DNA from: Alkalihalobacillus sp. CinArs1
Lineage (GTDB): Bacteria; Bacillota; Bacilli; Bacillales; Guptibacillaceae
DNA: 64,000 nt
NCBI RefSeq assembly: GCF_947387515.1
Contig: NZ_CANDOB010000001.1
Location: 558,001 to 622,000 of the forward strand
Direction of reading: 5' to 3'
Shown here: positions 21,201-29,501 of the stretch, one piece after another
Layout: each line of letters opens with the position of its first letter
Position numbering within the stretch: position 1 is the first letter of the stretch
Program-made: the position numbers and the translations under genes
The notes under the pieces: model-generated
Told to the model about the DNA's origin: nothing
The model's input: the letters and a program-made list of their open reading frames with translations, nothing else
Databases searched by the model: none

Positions 21201-21630
21201 TTAAGAGTAAGTCTCCGATCACAGACCCTCTTGCTCCAGTCAACGCGATGATTCCCTCTGAAAGATTTAACAGTTCTTCTTTTTCAATGGAAGGTTTTTT
21301 CTTTCTAGAGTGCTTTATGATCGTAGAGATTTTCAATAAATTATGGTAACCTTCATTCGATTCTGCAAGAAGCACTAAGTTATCGTAACGTCTAGGCTCA
21401 GTTGAAGTCATATTCGAAGAAAGTACTTCAACCTCTAGACCGATTATCGGTTTAATTCCGTTTTCAACGCATGCTTTATAGAATGGAATCGTTCCGTACA
21501 TTGTCCCCTTATCCGTTAAAGCAAGTGACGTGTATCCTTGTTCTTTTGCTGCTTTCACAAGCTCTCTTACTCTGCTCGGACTATCTAAAAGACTATATTC
21601 GCTATAAACACGCAGATGTACAAACTCCAT
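18262..21630 (-). CDS. dnaE: DNA polymerase III alpha subunit DnaE
   Basis: Second replicative polymerase of Firmicutes, extending primers before hand-over to PolC. PHP domain at about residues 1-200, polymerase palm with PDIDIDFPD holding catalytic aspartates, fingers region and helix-hairpin-helix, then an OB-fold domain near 940-1020. The PHP metal motif H-x-H is degenerate (HLRVYS), so proofreading by PHP is unlikely. Start is set at the ATG giving MEFVHLRVYSEYS (1122 aa), in line with relatives; a GTG six codons upstream lacks a ribosome binding site. It precedes the malic enzyme gene on the same strand. Confidence 0.96.
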   Translation of the reverse strand: MEFVHLRVYSEYSLLDSPSRVRELVKAAKEQGYTSLALTDKGTMYGTIPFYKACVENGIKPIIGLEVEVLSSNMTSTEPRRYDNLVLLAESNEGYHNLLKISTIIKHSRKKKPSIEKEELLNLSEGIIALTGARGSVIGDLLLKGEETAALQYAVEYKRAFSSGFYLEMQDHYIREERQLNQLIYRFAKKAHLHLTATNAVHYISKGDGEAHDCLKCIDSGVRYEEKDHVSLPNHEFYLTSKKEMIERFEGYHDAIESTIHIADKCNVNLSFDQTHLPEYPVPNRQSADEYLATLCREGVKARYGSANQTIDDRLHYELSIISKMGFSDYFLIVWDFMKYAHENGMITGPGRGSAAGSLVAYLLNITNVDPIEHNLLFERFLNPERVTMPDIDIDFPDVRRDEVIDYVHEKYGHDHVAQIVTFGTLAAKAAIRDVGKVLEVDTKLLDAMSKAIPSQPGITLHEAREASSELRKVLSNSEECARVFEIASTIEGLPRHTSTHAAGVVISAAPLTDYVPLQEGHHISLTQFPMNDLEEIGLLKMDFLGLRNLTLIEGVLKDIERNTGERVSLSSIPMDDDGTFSLLKAGDTTGVFQLESDGMRQVLRKLKPTEFEDIVAVNALYRPGPMENIPLFISGKHNERPVHYPHSDLKSILQPTYGVIVYQEQIMQIASKLAGFSLGEADLLRRAVSKKKRDVLESEREHFIKGCLAKGYTKATAEEIYEYIVRFANYGFNRSHAVAYSIIAYHLAYLKANYPRYFFASLLTSAIGNQDRLSSYLSECHQKDLQILPPSINKSNSTFTVEEEAIRFGLLPIKNVGKNAIEEIVMKRGNEAYKSLFDFCSRVSLRIVNKRAIESMVFAGAMDDFQVGRSSILATLESAMNFASEQGDPDQPGLFSSSESEPPYESVPPFEEKELLAFEKEAIGFYLSANPIDPYLKNIQGYQRTVISEGLMFSDRQPLRIAAEVIKSRSIRTKKGQMMAFITLEDETSEMEGVVFPDTWEETSTILQKGEFVYIDGVVQKRGESTNIVVSRAKRLEDITPKKISDILFLKIEEHHQKDDTLDKVKSVLRENKGDSAVVLYYSQSEKTVKLGKEWFVQLSTTCIDRLKNLLGENNVVKKTR

Positions 21631-21824
21631 ATGAAATCCCACTTTCACTTTACTGTTACTTCCATTATAGATACTCTTTCCTTCTCAAACAAACATTATC
21701 AAGCATAACCCACCTTCCTTTTCGCATAGTCTTTACTAAAGGTGGACTAGATGATATGTGCTAGTTTTCGATACTCACTATAAGCGCGCTCAATATTCTT
21801 AAACTACGAAAGAAGGAGTTTCCA

Positions 21825-22157
21825 ATGGAGAGAGTAACACTCGTCACATTGATCATCGCTTTTTTTGTTGCTTTTGGAGTGATTGTTGGTGGGTCTATCA
21901 TTGGTGGAATCGGAGCATTTCTTTCAGGAGAACCACCTCTGCACTGGATATATGTTGTGGCTCAACGACTAAAAATTTGGGCGATTGCAGCTGCAATCGG
22001 TGGGACGTTCGATACGATCAACAATATGGAGAGGAGCTTCCTCAGTGGATCTCCAGATGAAATCATGCGGCAATTTTTATGGATATTCTGTGCTTTAGGA
22101 GGAGCGCAAGCAGGAATGGAAGTCATTAACTGGTTTACACAGGAACGATCACACTGA
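21825..22157 (+). CDS. ytrH: Sporulation membrane protein YtrH
   Basis: A 110-aa membrane protein of the YtrH family, needed for efficient sporulation in B. subtilis, where it is expressed in the mother cell under sigma E. Hydrophobic stretches cover about residues 7-33, 42-62 and 80-103; glycine-rich GGSIIGGIGAF lies in the first. GAAGGAG precedes the ATG. Its stop overlaps the start of ytrI (TGATG). I could not find a convincing sigma-E promoter by eye. Confidence 0.92.
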   Translation: MERVTLVTLIIAFFVAFGVIVGGSIIGGIGAFLSGEPPLHWIYVVAQRLKIWAIAAAIGGTFDTINNMERSFLSGSPDEIMRQFLWIFCALGGAQAGMEVINWFTQERSH

Positions 22158-22663
22158 TGAGAGTACCACAAGTCTATACAAGAAAAGGGTGGCAGAAATT
22201 CCTTGCAGGTCTATCCGTAGGAGTTATTTTTGGATGGTTATTCTTCTTAATGCTTTTTGGAATCATGTATGAGAAGCAAATTACTACGATAAAGGAGCAA
22301 AAGATAAAGATTTCTGATCTTAAAACGCAAAATAGAACATTGTTAGATGATCAAGAGAACTACGATAATGAAGATATTGAAAAAACCCTTCACATTAAAG
22401 GAATCGTCGTCACGTTCGAAAAGGACCAAGATCTATCTCTAAACTCTCTTACGAAACACGAATTGAAAAAGGCTGTCCAAGACGAACTGAATGATTTATT
22501 AAATAAGGACCTTGGTTCGGTAGCGCACACGAGGTCATTTATTATTAAATCACTCGAGAATAAATCATTACTGATAAACGATATAGAATATGGGTTTGAA
22601 GTCAAGCAAATGATCGTGTATACAACTGTTGAAGTTGTTCTTTCGATTCGCTTGATTCAATAA
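22157..22663 (+). CDS. ytrI: Sporulation membrane protein YtrI
   Basis: 168-aa protein with one N-terminal membrane helix (residues about 17-40) followed by a charged coiled-coil-like segment (about 44-75) and a small C-terminal domain. It matches YtrI in position and architecture, coupled by a one-base overlap to ytrH. In B. subtilis the pair is required for normal sporulation; its molecular role is unknown. Confidence 0.9.
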   Translation: MRVPQVYTRKGWQKFLAGLSVGVIFGWLFFLMLFGIMYEKQITTIKEQKIKISDLKTQNRTLLDDQENYDNEDIEKTLHIKGIVVTFEKDQDLSLNSLTKHELKKAVQDELNDLLNKDLGSVAHTRSFIIKSLENKSLLINDIEYGFEVKQMIVYTTVEVVLSIRLIQ

Positions 22664-22762
22664 AAAGATTATACGATTTTGTGACATTTTGTCAGAAAAG
22701 TCGCATTTCTATATCTTGTAGTATATGATAAGAGTACAATAAGTTTATATGGAGGTGCAGCG

Positions 22763-22948
22763 ATGGTTATCAATCGCAAAGAGCTAGCGAAATCAAAGGT
22801 AGCTGATTTAATGAACGGACGCTCAGCATACGCTGAAACCAAGGAATTAGCAACAATGATAAAAAAGGAACTGCAATCGCTCAATATCGACGTACATGAG
22901 GACGTGACAAACTTTGGTTCTTGGTTCATTCCTATTCCACAAGCCTAA
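22763..22948 (+). CDS. ytzJ: Small conserved protein, YtzJ-like
   Basis: A 61-aa soluble protein with an ATG start behind GGAGGTG. It is basic at the N-terminus, has a central helix-forming stretch and ends in GSWFIPIPQA. No known domain recognised. B. subtilis has a similarly sized ytzJ between ytrI and ytqI (nrnA), and the identification rests on that position. It has its own terminator. Confidence 0.75.
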   Translation: MVINRKELAKSKVADLMNGRSAYAETKELATMIKKELQSLNIDVHEDVTNFGSWFIPIPQA

Positions 22949-22953
22949 TTAGT

Positions 22954-22995
22954 AAAGACCGACTATCTCATTTTGAGGATGCCGGTCTTTATTTG
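22954..22995 (+). terminator. Terminator after ytzJ-like gene
   Basis: Stem AAAGACCG / CGGTCTTT (22954-22961 with 22983-22990), followed by ATTTGTG; lies between convergent ytzJ and nrnA. Confidence 0.65.
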
Positions 22996-23003
22996 TGTAC
23001 AAA

Positions 23004-23942
23004 TTAATAGTCTTTACAGGCTTTATCAAGCTCATCTAACACCTGATCTGCCTCTTCCCATGTATAGACAGTTGCTCCAGCGGCCATTGGGTGACCACCT
23101 CCGTTATACCTTGCTGCAATACTATTAACCACTGGTCCTTTTGAACGAAGGCGTACTCTGATCTGATCTTCTTCTTCAATGAAAAAGACCCACGCTTTTA
23201 ATCCTGCAACGTTTGAGAACGAATTCACGAGCTGTGACGCTTCACTCGCAGTGACACCATAGGAGGAAATCGTATCATTCGTTAATTTAATCCAACCTGC
23301 TCCCCCATGATTCATTTCAAAATGTTGAAGAACATGTCCATTTAGCCTTGCTATATGCTGTTCTGTTTTATAAAGTTCGTTATAAAGAGCACCAGTATCT
23401 ATCCCATGTTTAAGAAGCTCTCCTGCATATTCAAATGTTCGCTTAGTCGTATTTGAGAACATAAACCTTCCAGTATCTCCAACGATTCCTGCATATAGAA
23501 GAAACGCACCTTCATCTGAAAGCATGTATCCACGGTCTTTAGCATGTATGTATAGATCAACGATCATTTCACTCACAGAACTTGAAGACGTATCTACCCA
23601 TAGAATATCGCCGTAGGGATCCTCATTTGGGTGATGATCGATCTTAATCAACAACTTCCCTTTATTGTAGCGATCATCACTAATCCTAGGCTGATTTGCC
23701 GTATCACAAACAATTACAAGAGCATCTTCATATTCCTCATCTGAAACCTCATTCATTCTGTTTAAAAACATAAGAGAAGGTTCCTCTTCTCCTACTACAA
23801 GTACTTTCTTCTTTGGAAACGTTGCTTTGATTAACGAAGCTAACCCACCTTGTGAGCCAAGGGCATCTGGATCAGGTCTTACATGGCGGTGTATAATGAT
23901 CGTTTCATAACTTTCAATTGCATCTAAAATTTGTTCCTTCAT
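23004..23942 (-). CDS. nrnA: NanoRNase / 3'-phosphoadenosine phosphatase NrnA
   Basis: DHH/DHHA1 phosphoesterase that degrades 2-5 nt RNA and dephosphorylates pAp. Metal-binding motifs are present: HRHVRPDPD (residues 18-26), CDTAN and IDHHPNEDP; the C-terminal DHHA1 motif GGGHPMAAG is intact. 312 aa, equal to B. subtilis NrnA (YtqI). Convergent to the ytzJ-like gene, in the conserved neighbourhood ytrH-ytrI-ytzJ-nrnA-ytpI. Confidence 0.96.
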   Translation of the reverse strand: MKEQILDAIESYETIIIHRHVRPDPDALGSQGGLASLIKATFPKKKVLVVGEEEPSLMFLNRMNEVSDEEYEDALVIVCDTANQPRISDDRYNKGKLLIKIDHHPNEDPYGDILWVDTSSSSVSEMIVDLYIHAKDRGYMLSDEGAFLLYAGIVGDTGRFMFSNTTKRTFEYAGELLKHGIDTGALYNELYKTEQHIARLNGHVLQHFEMNHGGAGWIKLTNDTISSYGVTASEASQLVNSFSNVAGLKAWVFFIEEEDQIRVRLRSKGPVVNSIAARYNGGGHPMAAGATVYTWEEADQVLDELDKACKDY

Positions 23943-24052
23943 TTCATTACTCCTTTCATATCCTTTCCTATTTGTTAGGGAATCGTCATAGATTTTTAAC
24001 CATAAGTTCTATACAATAGAGACGAGCCTTTAACATATGGAGGAAAGCATAC

Positions 24053-24355
24053 ATGCCAATCTTTTTTATATTAATTATATTCTCAATAGTATTTTATCTG
24101 TTTTACCGCGTGAAGTCATTCCGATCTCACGGAGTTGCAACCAAAGAGTGGTTAAATTCGAAAGCTAGCATTGCACTTGGGCTATTTCTCATTTTCTTTG
24201 CTATCAATTCGTTCACTATTTACATCACGATGGTTACATATATCGTTGGTGCGGTATTCATTTTACTCGGACTTGTTAATGTCGTCGTAGGTTATAAGAA
24301 ATATAAACATTACCAGCCTTTCGCTATTCAAGAATACGAAAGCATGAACAAATAA
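24053..24355 (+). CDS. ytpI: YtpI family membrane protein
   Basis: 100-aa protein with three predicted helices (about residues 2-19, 41-58 and 63-84) and a basic C-terminus. It matches YtpI by size and by location between nrnA and ytoI. GGAGGAAAG lies before the ATG. Function unknown. Confidence 0.85.
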   Translation: MPIFFILIIFSIVFYLFYRVKSFRSHGVATKEWLNSKASIALGLFLIFFAINSFTIYITMVTYIVGAVFILLGLVNVVVGYKKYKHYQPFAIQEYESMNK

Positions 24356-24360
24356 CGCTG

Positions 24361-24390
24361 AAGCGCCATGAGTTTTCTCATGGCGCTTTT
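24361..24390 (+). terminator. Bidirectional terminator between ytpI and ytoI
   Basis: Twelve-bp stem AAGCGCCATGAG / CTCATGGCGCTT with a four-base loop and short U-tract on the plus strand; on the minus strand it follows the ytoI stop. Confidence 0.75.
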
Positions 24391-24393
24391 GAT

Positions 24394-25704
24394 TTACCGG
24401 TCGATTAATTGCGCCATCATCAGCGCCTTGCCCACGACAGTTCCTTCATGATAAATTTCAACATCTACCTTTCCAAACTTACGTGAGACTTCAAGGACCT
24501 TCGGAATAATTTCAATCGTATTATCGATTTGAACAGGTTTAATAAAATATAACGTGATGTTTTCTACAACAAGATCACCTTTTTTATACTTCTTCAAGAC
24601 CCTGCTTCCCGCTTCAGTTACAAGGGTCGTGAATACGCCATAGGAAAGTGTTCCAAGAAGACTCGTCATTTGTGGAGTCACCTCACAAATGTATCGACTC
24701 TCAGTATTTGTAGACACATCATTAAACCTACTTGTGATCAAATCATCAAAGGTTTCCCCGATCTGCGGCTGTTGCTGAATGAGCTGCAGCGCTTTTAGAA
24801 CATCTTGTCTGCTAACGATTCCGATTAAGCGCTGGTACTGATCAAGCACTGGGAGCATCTCGATTCCTTCCCAAATCATCGTGTGAGCTGCTGAAGCCAC
24901 GGACGTTTGCTCATTCACAGTTAATGGGTGTTTTGTCATCACCTTCGTAATAGGAGTCTCATATTGTTCCCCTAAAACGTCTTTGGAAGTAACGATTCCT
25001 TGAACTTTCATGTTTGGATCTACAACAGGGTATCGACTATGAAGGGTGGCTTCGTTTAATTCATGCCACCGCCCTACATTCTCTGTCGTAACGAGGAAGC
25101 TCGTCTTGGTTAATGGCGTTAAAATGTCACTTACTAGAACGATTTCTTTTTTAATCAACTGATCATAAATCGCTCGATTGATCATCGTCGCAACAGTAAA
25201 GGAATCGTAAGAGGTCGAAATGATTGGAAGTTCATATGCGTCCGCCATTGCTTTCACTTCATCTTCTGCATCAAATCCCCCTGTTATCAAAACAGCTGCA
25301 CCTGCTTCAAGAGCGATCTTATGGACATTATCACGGTTTCCTACAATAAGAAGGCTTCCTGGGTCTACATAACGCATCATCGCTTCAAGTTTCATTGCCC
25401 CGATCACAAATTTATGCAATGTTTTATGAAGTCCGTTCTTACCACCGAGCACTTGTCCATCCACTATGTTAACGACTTCTGCATAAGTAAGTTTTTCGAT
25501 GTTTTCTTTTTCTTTCTTAGTAATTCGAATCGTACCTACACGCTCAATCGTACTAACAGTTCCCTTATTTTCAGCATCTTTAATCGCTCTGTAGGCTGTA
25601 CCTTCGCTTACTTTAAGCTCTCTTGCAATCTGCCGAACGGAAATCTTACTTCCTACCTCTAGCGTCTCGATATAATCCAGTATCTGTTCGTGTTTTGTTG
25701 TCAA
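24394..25704 (-). CDS. ytoI: DRTGG-CBS-hotdog regulator YtoI
   Basis: 436-aa multidomain protein: an HTH at about residues 10-60 (VRQIARELKVSEGTAYRAIKDAE), a DRTGG domain at about 75-190, two CBS motifs at about 195-310 (consensus hints KVMTKHPLTVNEQ and GIVSRQDVLKAL) and a C-terminal hotdog/thioesterase-like domain at about 330-430. CBS pairs usually bind adenosyl ligands, suggesting a transcription factor or switch responding to adenylate or acyl-CoA. Matches YtoI of B. subtilis in order and length. Function unproven. Confidence 0.92.
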   Translation of the reverse strand: MTTKHEQILDYIETLEVGSKISVRQIARELKVSEGTAYRAIKDAENKGTVSTIERVGTIRITKKEKENIEKLTYAEVVNIVDGQVLGGKNGLHKTLHKFVIGAMKLEAMMRYVDPGSLLIVGNRDNVHKIALEAGAAVLITGGFDAEDEVKAMADAYELPIISTSYDSFTVATMINRAIYDQLIKKEIVLVSDILTPLTKTSFLVTTENVGRWHELNEATLHSRYPVVDPNMKVQGIVTSKDVLGEQYETPITKVMTKHPLTVNEQTSVASAAHTMIWEGIEMLPVLDQYQRLIGIVSRQDVLKALQLIQQQPQIGETFDDLITSRFNDVSTNTESRYICEVTPQMTSLLGTLSYGVFTTLVTEAGSRVLKKYKKGDLVVENITLYFIKPVQIDNTIEIIPKVLEVSRKFGKVDVEIYHEGTVVGKALMMAQLIDR

Positions 25705-25811
25705 TTACTTTCACCATGCTTTCTATGGTCACATCTGTATCACTATCTAAACTTCTTCTGTTATAGTGGTGTTTGAATTGACTTCATTATACATAACTAA
25801 TGTGTGCAACT

Positions 25812-26057
25812 TCAACGGCTGTACTGCTTTTTTCTCGTTTCTACTTTAGAATCTGCCAATGGACGCGAAATATTTGGGTTTTTCTCTTTTCTCCCAAAGT
25901 ACAAGCCAACGAAGTTTCCTCCCAATGCCATTAAAGCAAACACTAACCACAAGCCAAAAAATGCCCCTTCTAATGTTAGATCAAACTGAAAACGCGGCAC
26001 TGCATCATATACTAAAAAAAGAATACACAGAACGGATAAAAAAAGTCGTTGCTTCAC
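25812..26057 (-). CDS. Small membrane protein, unknown
   Basis: 81-aa protein with two helices (about residues 5-20 and 28-52) and a charged C-terminal tail ending KKQYSR. A GTG at 26057 is preferred over the ATG two codons earlier because GGGAGG then has a seven-base spacing instead of one. I do not recognise the family. It sits between ytkL and ytoI on the same strand with a 108-base gap to ytoI. Confidence 0.7.
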   Translation of the reverse strand: MKQRLFLSVLCILFLVYDAVPRFQFDLTLEGAFFGLWLVFALMALGGNFVGLYFGRKEKNPNISRPLADSKVETRKKQYSR

Positions 26058-26118
26058 TTTCATTCCTCCCTAAACATTCTTATAAAAGGATATGAAAGAG
26101 CATGACCATTTAACACGT

Positions 26119-26154
26119 TAAAAAAGAACCGATGATAAAACACATCGGTTCTTT
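26119..26154 (-). terminator. ytkL terminator
   Basis: Twelve-bp stem AAAGAACCGATG / CATCGGTTCTTT with a T-run on the minus strand, 13 bases after the ytkL stop. Confidence 0.85.
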
Positions 26155-26167
26155 AAAGTAACGTCAA

Positions 26168-26848
26168 CTATAACTTAATTGTATCCCCGGGCTTCATTAC
26201 TTTGCCCTTATTTCCTTTTAACTTATCTACAAAAGCTTCTGGGTTTTGTTCGATGACAGGAAACGTATTGTAGTGAACTGGTACAGTTAAGTCTGCATTA
26301 ATCCATTCTGTAGCGATAGCCGCATCATCAGGTCCCATCGTAAAGTTATCACCGATTGGGATAAAGGCGAGGTCGATCTTCACGTCTGAAAGCAGCTTCA
26401 TATCAGAATACAACGCGGTATCACCAGCATGGTAAACTGTCTTACCTTCAGCAGTAAACAGAATTCCAGCAGGCATACCTGTGTAAATAATCTGTTTACT
26501 TTCCTCATCCATATAGCTTGAACCATGGAAAGCTTGCGTCAGCTTGACCGTTCCAAAATCAAATTCGTGTGCTCCACCTATGTGCATCGGATGTGTATTT
26601 AATTCTTTCCAGCCTAAGTATGTCGCAAGTTCGAAAGGTGCGACAACGAGCGCATCATTTCGCTTTGCAATTTCAACAGTGTCACCAACGTGGTCGTTGT
26701 GACCATGTGTAAGTAAGATAACATCACACGTTACCTCGTTAGCATCAAGGTCGCATTGTTCGTTACCAGTAATAAACGGGTCGATAAGAATCTTTGCTTT
26801 TTCAGTTACGATCTCAACTACTGAATGCCCATGAAATGTTACTTGCAT
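26168..26848 (-). CDS. ytkL: Metal-dependent hydrolase YtkL (UPF0173)
   Basis: 226-aa metallo-beta-lactamase-fold hydrolase. Motif [10 protein letters not shown] supplies the HxHxDH zinc ligands, [10 protein letters not shown] and PVHYNTFP give the later ligands; the N-terminus MQVTFHGHS is typical of the UPF0173 group. AAAGGAG precedes the ATG at 26848. Last gene after the PspA-associated cluster (68-base gap), with which it may be co-transcribed because no terminator is seen between. Substrate unknown. Confidence 0.9.
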   Translation of the reverse strand: MQVTFHGHSVVEIVTEKAKILIDPFITGNEQCDLDANEVTCDVILLTHGHNDHVGDTVEIAKRNDALVVAPFELATYLGWKELNTHPMHIGGAHEFDFGTVKLTQAFHGSSYMDEESKQIIYTGMPAGILFTAEGKTVYHAGDTALYSDMKLLSDVKIDLAFIPIGDNFTMGPDDAAIATEWINADLTVPVHYNTFPVIEQNPEAFVDKLKGNKGKVMKPGDTIKL

Positions 26849-26916
26849 CAAAACCGCTCCTTTACATGCTTAAAAATGGATTCATCTGTTTTTTTCCCTT
26901 AGAACAATTTACTAAA

Positions 26917-28461
26917 CTAATATTGTTGCCAAGCTCTCTCATATTTTTCGATAAGATTCGGCCGAATCAAAGTGTTTGGCTCGATGGTTACTTCATTTCC
27001 GTCCTCTATTATTGTAGAATCCTCGTCTTTACCAAATGCAGTTAAAGATGGAACAATTTCTGTCGTTAAATATTCGGTTTTGACCTTGATTCTTAAATCT
27101 TCACTGTTAACCTTTGTCCTCGTACCTAAAACGAATCCCCAATTCCCAAAACTCGGAACATCTACATGAAGGTTTGTTGTATGTAACCCTGTCTCCTGAA
27201 TGGTCTTTGAAATCGTCCAATAAGCTTCTGTTGCAAATACAGGGCTAGTTGCCTGCACCATCATGGCTCCTTCAGGCTTTAAGTGGTTTCTTACCAATGA
27301 GTAGAATTCCCAAGTATATAGTTTGTTCAAAGATTCATTATTTGGATCAGGAAGGTCACTTATGATCACATCGAATAGCTCAGTTTCATTCTCCAAGTAT
27401 TTAAACGCATCAGCATTCACTACCTTGACACGGTCGTCATCAAACGCTTGTTGATTCAACTCTTCTAACATGTGATTGGCACGCGCGAGTTCGACCATGC
27501 GCGGATCAAGATCAACAACCGTGATCGAATCGACTTCATCATATTTAAGCAGCTCACGAACAGCAAGTCCATCCCCACCTCCTAAGAGTAGGATGTTACT
27601 TTTCTCCACACTTGCAGCCATCGGTACGTGAACGAGAGTTTCATGGTAGCGATGCTCATCACTTGAACTAAACTGCAGCTGTCCGTTTAAATATAGCCTG
27701 AGATCACCCTGTTCCTTTGTTAGAACGATTCTTTGATAAGCTGTTTCTTCAGAGTGTATGATAGGATCTTTATAGAGACGTTGCTCAAATGAAAAAGCGA
27801 TTTCCTCACCGAACAATACTCCTGCAATCATTGTGACTAGTGCAACTGATGCAGCAAAGATATATATCCCTTTTCTCACAATTTCTTTTCTAAATGATAT
27901 GATCATCCAGAACGCAACTAATATATTGATCAATGCAACGAGAAATGCTGACTTAACTAGTCCAAATTCTGGTCTAAGATAAAAGGCAAACAACAGTCCA
28001 CCTACAAGTCCACCTGCATAATCTGAAAAAAGTACCCGCGCGGTACTTTTGTTCATCTCTACGCCTATTTCATTCGCTTTTCTAATTAAAATAGGTAATT
28101 CAAGACCAGTTAATCCACCTACTATGAGAATAATGCTATAAAGGAAAATTGCGGTTGACTCTTCACCTGCGATAGAAGTAATTCCAAAAACAGCAAAGCT
28201 TGAAATACCACCTATGATTCCAATCATAAGTTCGATGACAATAAACCTTGTTATAAGGTGTTTGACTACCTTTTCACTCAAAGAAGCTCCGATTCCCATG
28301 CCTGTAAGAAACAAAGAAATCGTAATCGTATACTGCTTTACACCATCCCCTAAAATGTAAGAGCCTAATGCACCAAAAAGCACTTCAAAGATGATGCCGC
28401 AAATTGAAACGATCCCTGAAGCCCAATACAGCTGACTGCTCTTATTTGTTACCCTACTCAT
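26917..28461 (-). CDS. Membrane-anchored spermidine-synthase-like aminopropyltransferase
   Basis: 514-aa protein with about seven N-terminal membrane helices (residues about 12-205) fused to a spermidine synthase domain (about 225-500). The SAM/dcSAM-binding GGGDGLAVRE and the acidic active-site segment SDLPDPN resemble SpeE, so transfer of an aminopropyl group or a related SAM-dependent reaction at the membrane is likely. Start ATG at 28461 follows AGGTG. It ends the cluster after DUF350 (26 bases). In other bacteria such enzymes co-occur with DUF350 and PspA-like genes, suggesting a polyamine-linked membrane modification, but the product is unknown. Confidence 0.85.
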   Translation of the reverse strand: MSRVTNKSSQLYWASGIVSICGIIFEVLFGALGSYILGDGVKQYTITISLFLTGMGIGASLSEKVVKHLITRFIVIELMIGIIGGISSFAVFGITSIAGEESTAIFLYSIILIVGGLTGLELPILIRKANEIGVEMNKSTARVLFSDYAGGLVGGLLFAFYLRPEFGLVKSAFLVALINILVAFWMIISFRKEIVRKGIYIFAASVALVTMIAGVLFGEEIAFSFEQRLYKDPIIHSEETAYQRIVLTKEQGDLRLYLNGQLQFSSSDEHRYHETLVHVPMAASVEKSNILLLGGGDGLAVRELLKYDEVDSITVVDLDPRMVELARANHMLEELNQQAFDDDRVKVVNADAFKYLENETELFDVIISDLPDPNNESLNKLYTWEFYSLVRNHLKPEGAMMVQATSPVFATEAYWTISKTIQETGLHTTNLHVDVPSFGNWGFVLGTRTKVNSEDLRIKVKTEYLTTEIVPSLTAFGKDEDSTIIEDGNEVTIEPNTLIRPNLIEKYERAWQQY

Positions 28462-28487
28462 GTCTTTCACCTTCAGCTGTCATATTC

Positions 28488-28883
28488 TTATGTAATGGAT
28501 GCCCCCACTACAAATCCAAGTCCGATCGACACACACATCGATACGATCCCTACTGCTACCACACCTTCATGTAGCTTTTGTTCCACTGAAAAACGTCTTG
28601 TGAGAAAGTCAAAGATGTAATAAGCGACTAATTGTAAAACAACACCATATCCACCCCAAATGACAGTGTCTAAAACATCTGAACTGTGATAGATCGAGAA
28701 AGCTAAGATTAAACATATACCGATTATTTTTCCACCTATTGATAGTGCGACAGCTGTATTTCCTTTTTCGATCTCTTGCCAATCCTTATATTTAGTGGTA
28801 ATCAATTCAAAGATGATTAACCCCGCTGCAACGACTACGATTGCTGCAATAAAATAGACGAACGTTAACAAAAATGGCCCCAT
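28488..28883 (-). CDS. DUF350 (YjfL-like) membrane protein
   Basis: 131-aa protein with four helices at about residues 5-27, 47-65, 72-92 and 105-128. The pattern of small helices with a central GGKIIG and a YxxFDFL segment fits DUF350, the family of E. coli YjfL. Directly upstream of the spermidine-synthase-like gene, downstream of the lipoprotein. E. coli encodes YjfL beside a PspA paralogue (YjfJ) and a glutathionylspermidine-synthase-like enzyme (YjfC), a parallel to this cluster. Confidence 0.85.
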   Translation of the reverse strand: MGPFLLTFVYFIAAIVVVAAGLIIFELITTKYKDWQEIEKGNTAVALSIGGKIIGICLILAFSIYHSSDVLDTVIWGGYGVVLQLVAYYIFDFLTRRFSVEQKLHEGVVAVGIVSMCVSIGLGFVVGASIT

Positions 28884-28902
28884 TTTAATAACTCTCCTTT
28901 AC

Positions 28903-29475
28903 TTATTTTCCTGTTCCTGGTCCTCCGCCACGGCTTCCAGAACCTCTAAATGAGGGGATTGTTGAAGGTCCTTTGTAATTTCCTCCAGTTGATAGATAGC
29001 CTCCATAACAATTCCCAAGGCTATTAGAACAACGTTTTTTTTGCTTCTTCCCCCAATCGTCAACGTCGAGAATCTCATCAAGTATGTAATAAGCTAATAA
29101 GCCATCGAAGAAACTTGGCTGATAATTGTCTCTAACGAATCCGATCGTTGCTACTTCTACAAGTGTGTTCGAATCACTTTCACCTTCTGTCAACGATACA
29201 ATATAATCGTCATACACAAGAACTTGTTTACCATCTTTTAATTCGCTGACTTCATTCGGTTTAATTTGTTCTTGAAGATAGGAGGAGACAGCTGGAATAT
29301 CTTTACCACCTGCTGTGTAAATCCTAGAAACATCACCAGTGTCCACGCTACTCTCCACAACATCTTCAAGTTGGTATTGATCCTCTACGACTTCCTGAAT
29401 ATCTTTCGTGATACCGCAAGCCGATATGAGTAGAACGAATGCTGTCAACAGAATTAATCCTGTCAGCCTTTTCAT
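28903..29475 (-). CDS. Lipoprotein, DUF4247-like
   Basis: 190-aa lipoprotein: signal peptide of about 19 residues ending in lipobox ISAC with Cys20, then a globular part (about 30-140) and a Gly/Ser-rich tail (about 160-190). It probably sits on the outer face of the membrane. The family assignment DUF4247 is from memory of the architecture and context; it is equivalent in position to the lipoprotein gene of comparable PspA clusters. Gaps are 26 bases to pspA and 19 bases to DUF350. Confidence 0.75.
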   Translation of the reverse strand: MKRLTGLILLTAFVLLISACGITKDIQEVVEDQYQLEDVVESSVDTGDVSRIYTAGGKDIPAVSSYLQEQIKPNEVSELKDGKQVLVYDDYIVSLTEGESDSNTLVEVATIGFVRDNYQPSFFDGLLAYYILDEILDVDDWGKKQKKRCSNSLGNCYGGYLSTGGNYKGPSTIPSFRGSGSRGGGPGTGK

Positions 29476-29501
29476 CCTTCCACCCCTTGAAGGGGAAAGA
29501 G

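Noticed and set aside
21649-21824. Sigma-E promoter of ytrH
   Set aside because: Possible elements have wrong spacing; not convincing enough to list.
28899-29081. 60-codon minus-strand frame inside the lipoprotein gene
   Set aside because: Alternative frame within a well-supported gene, no ribosome binding site.
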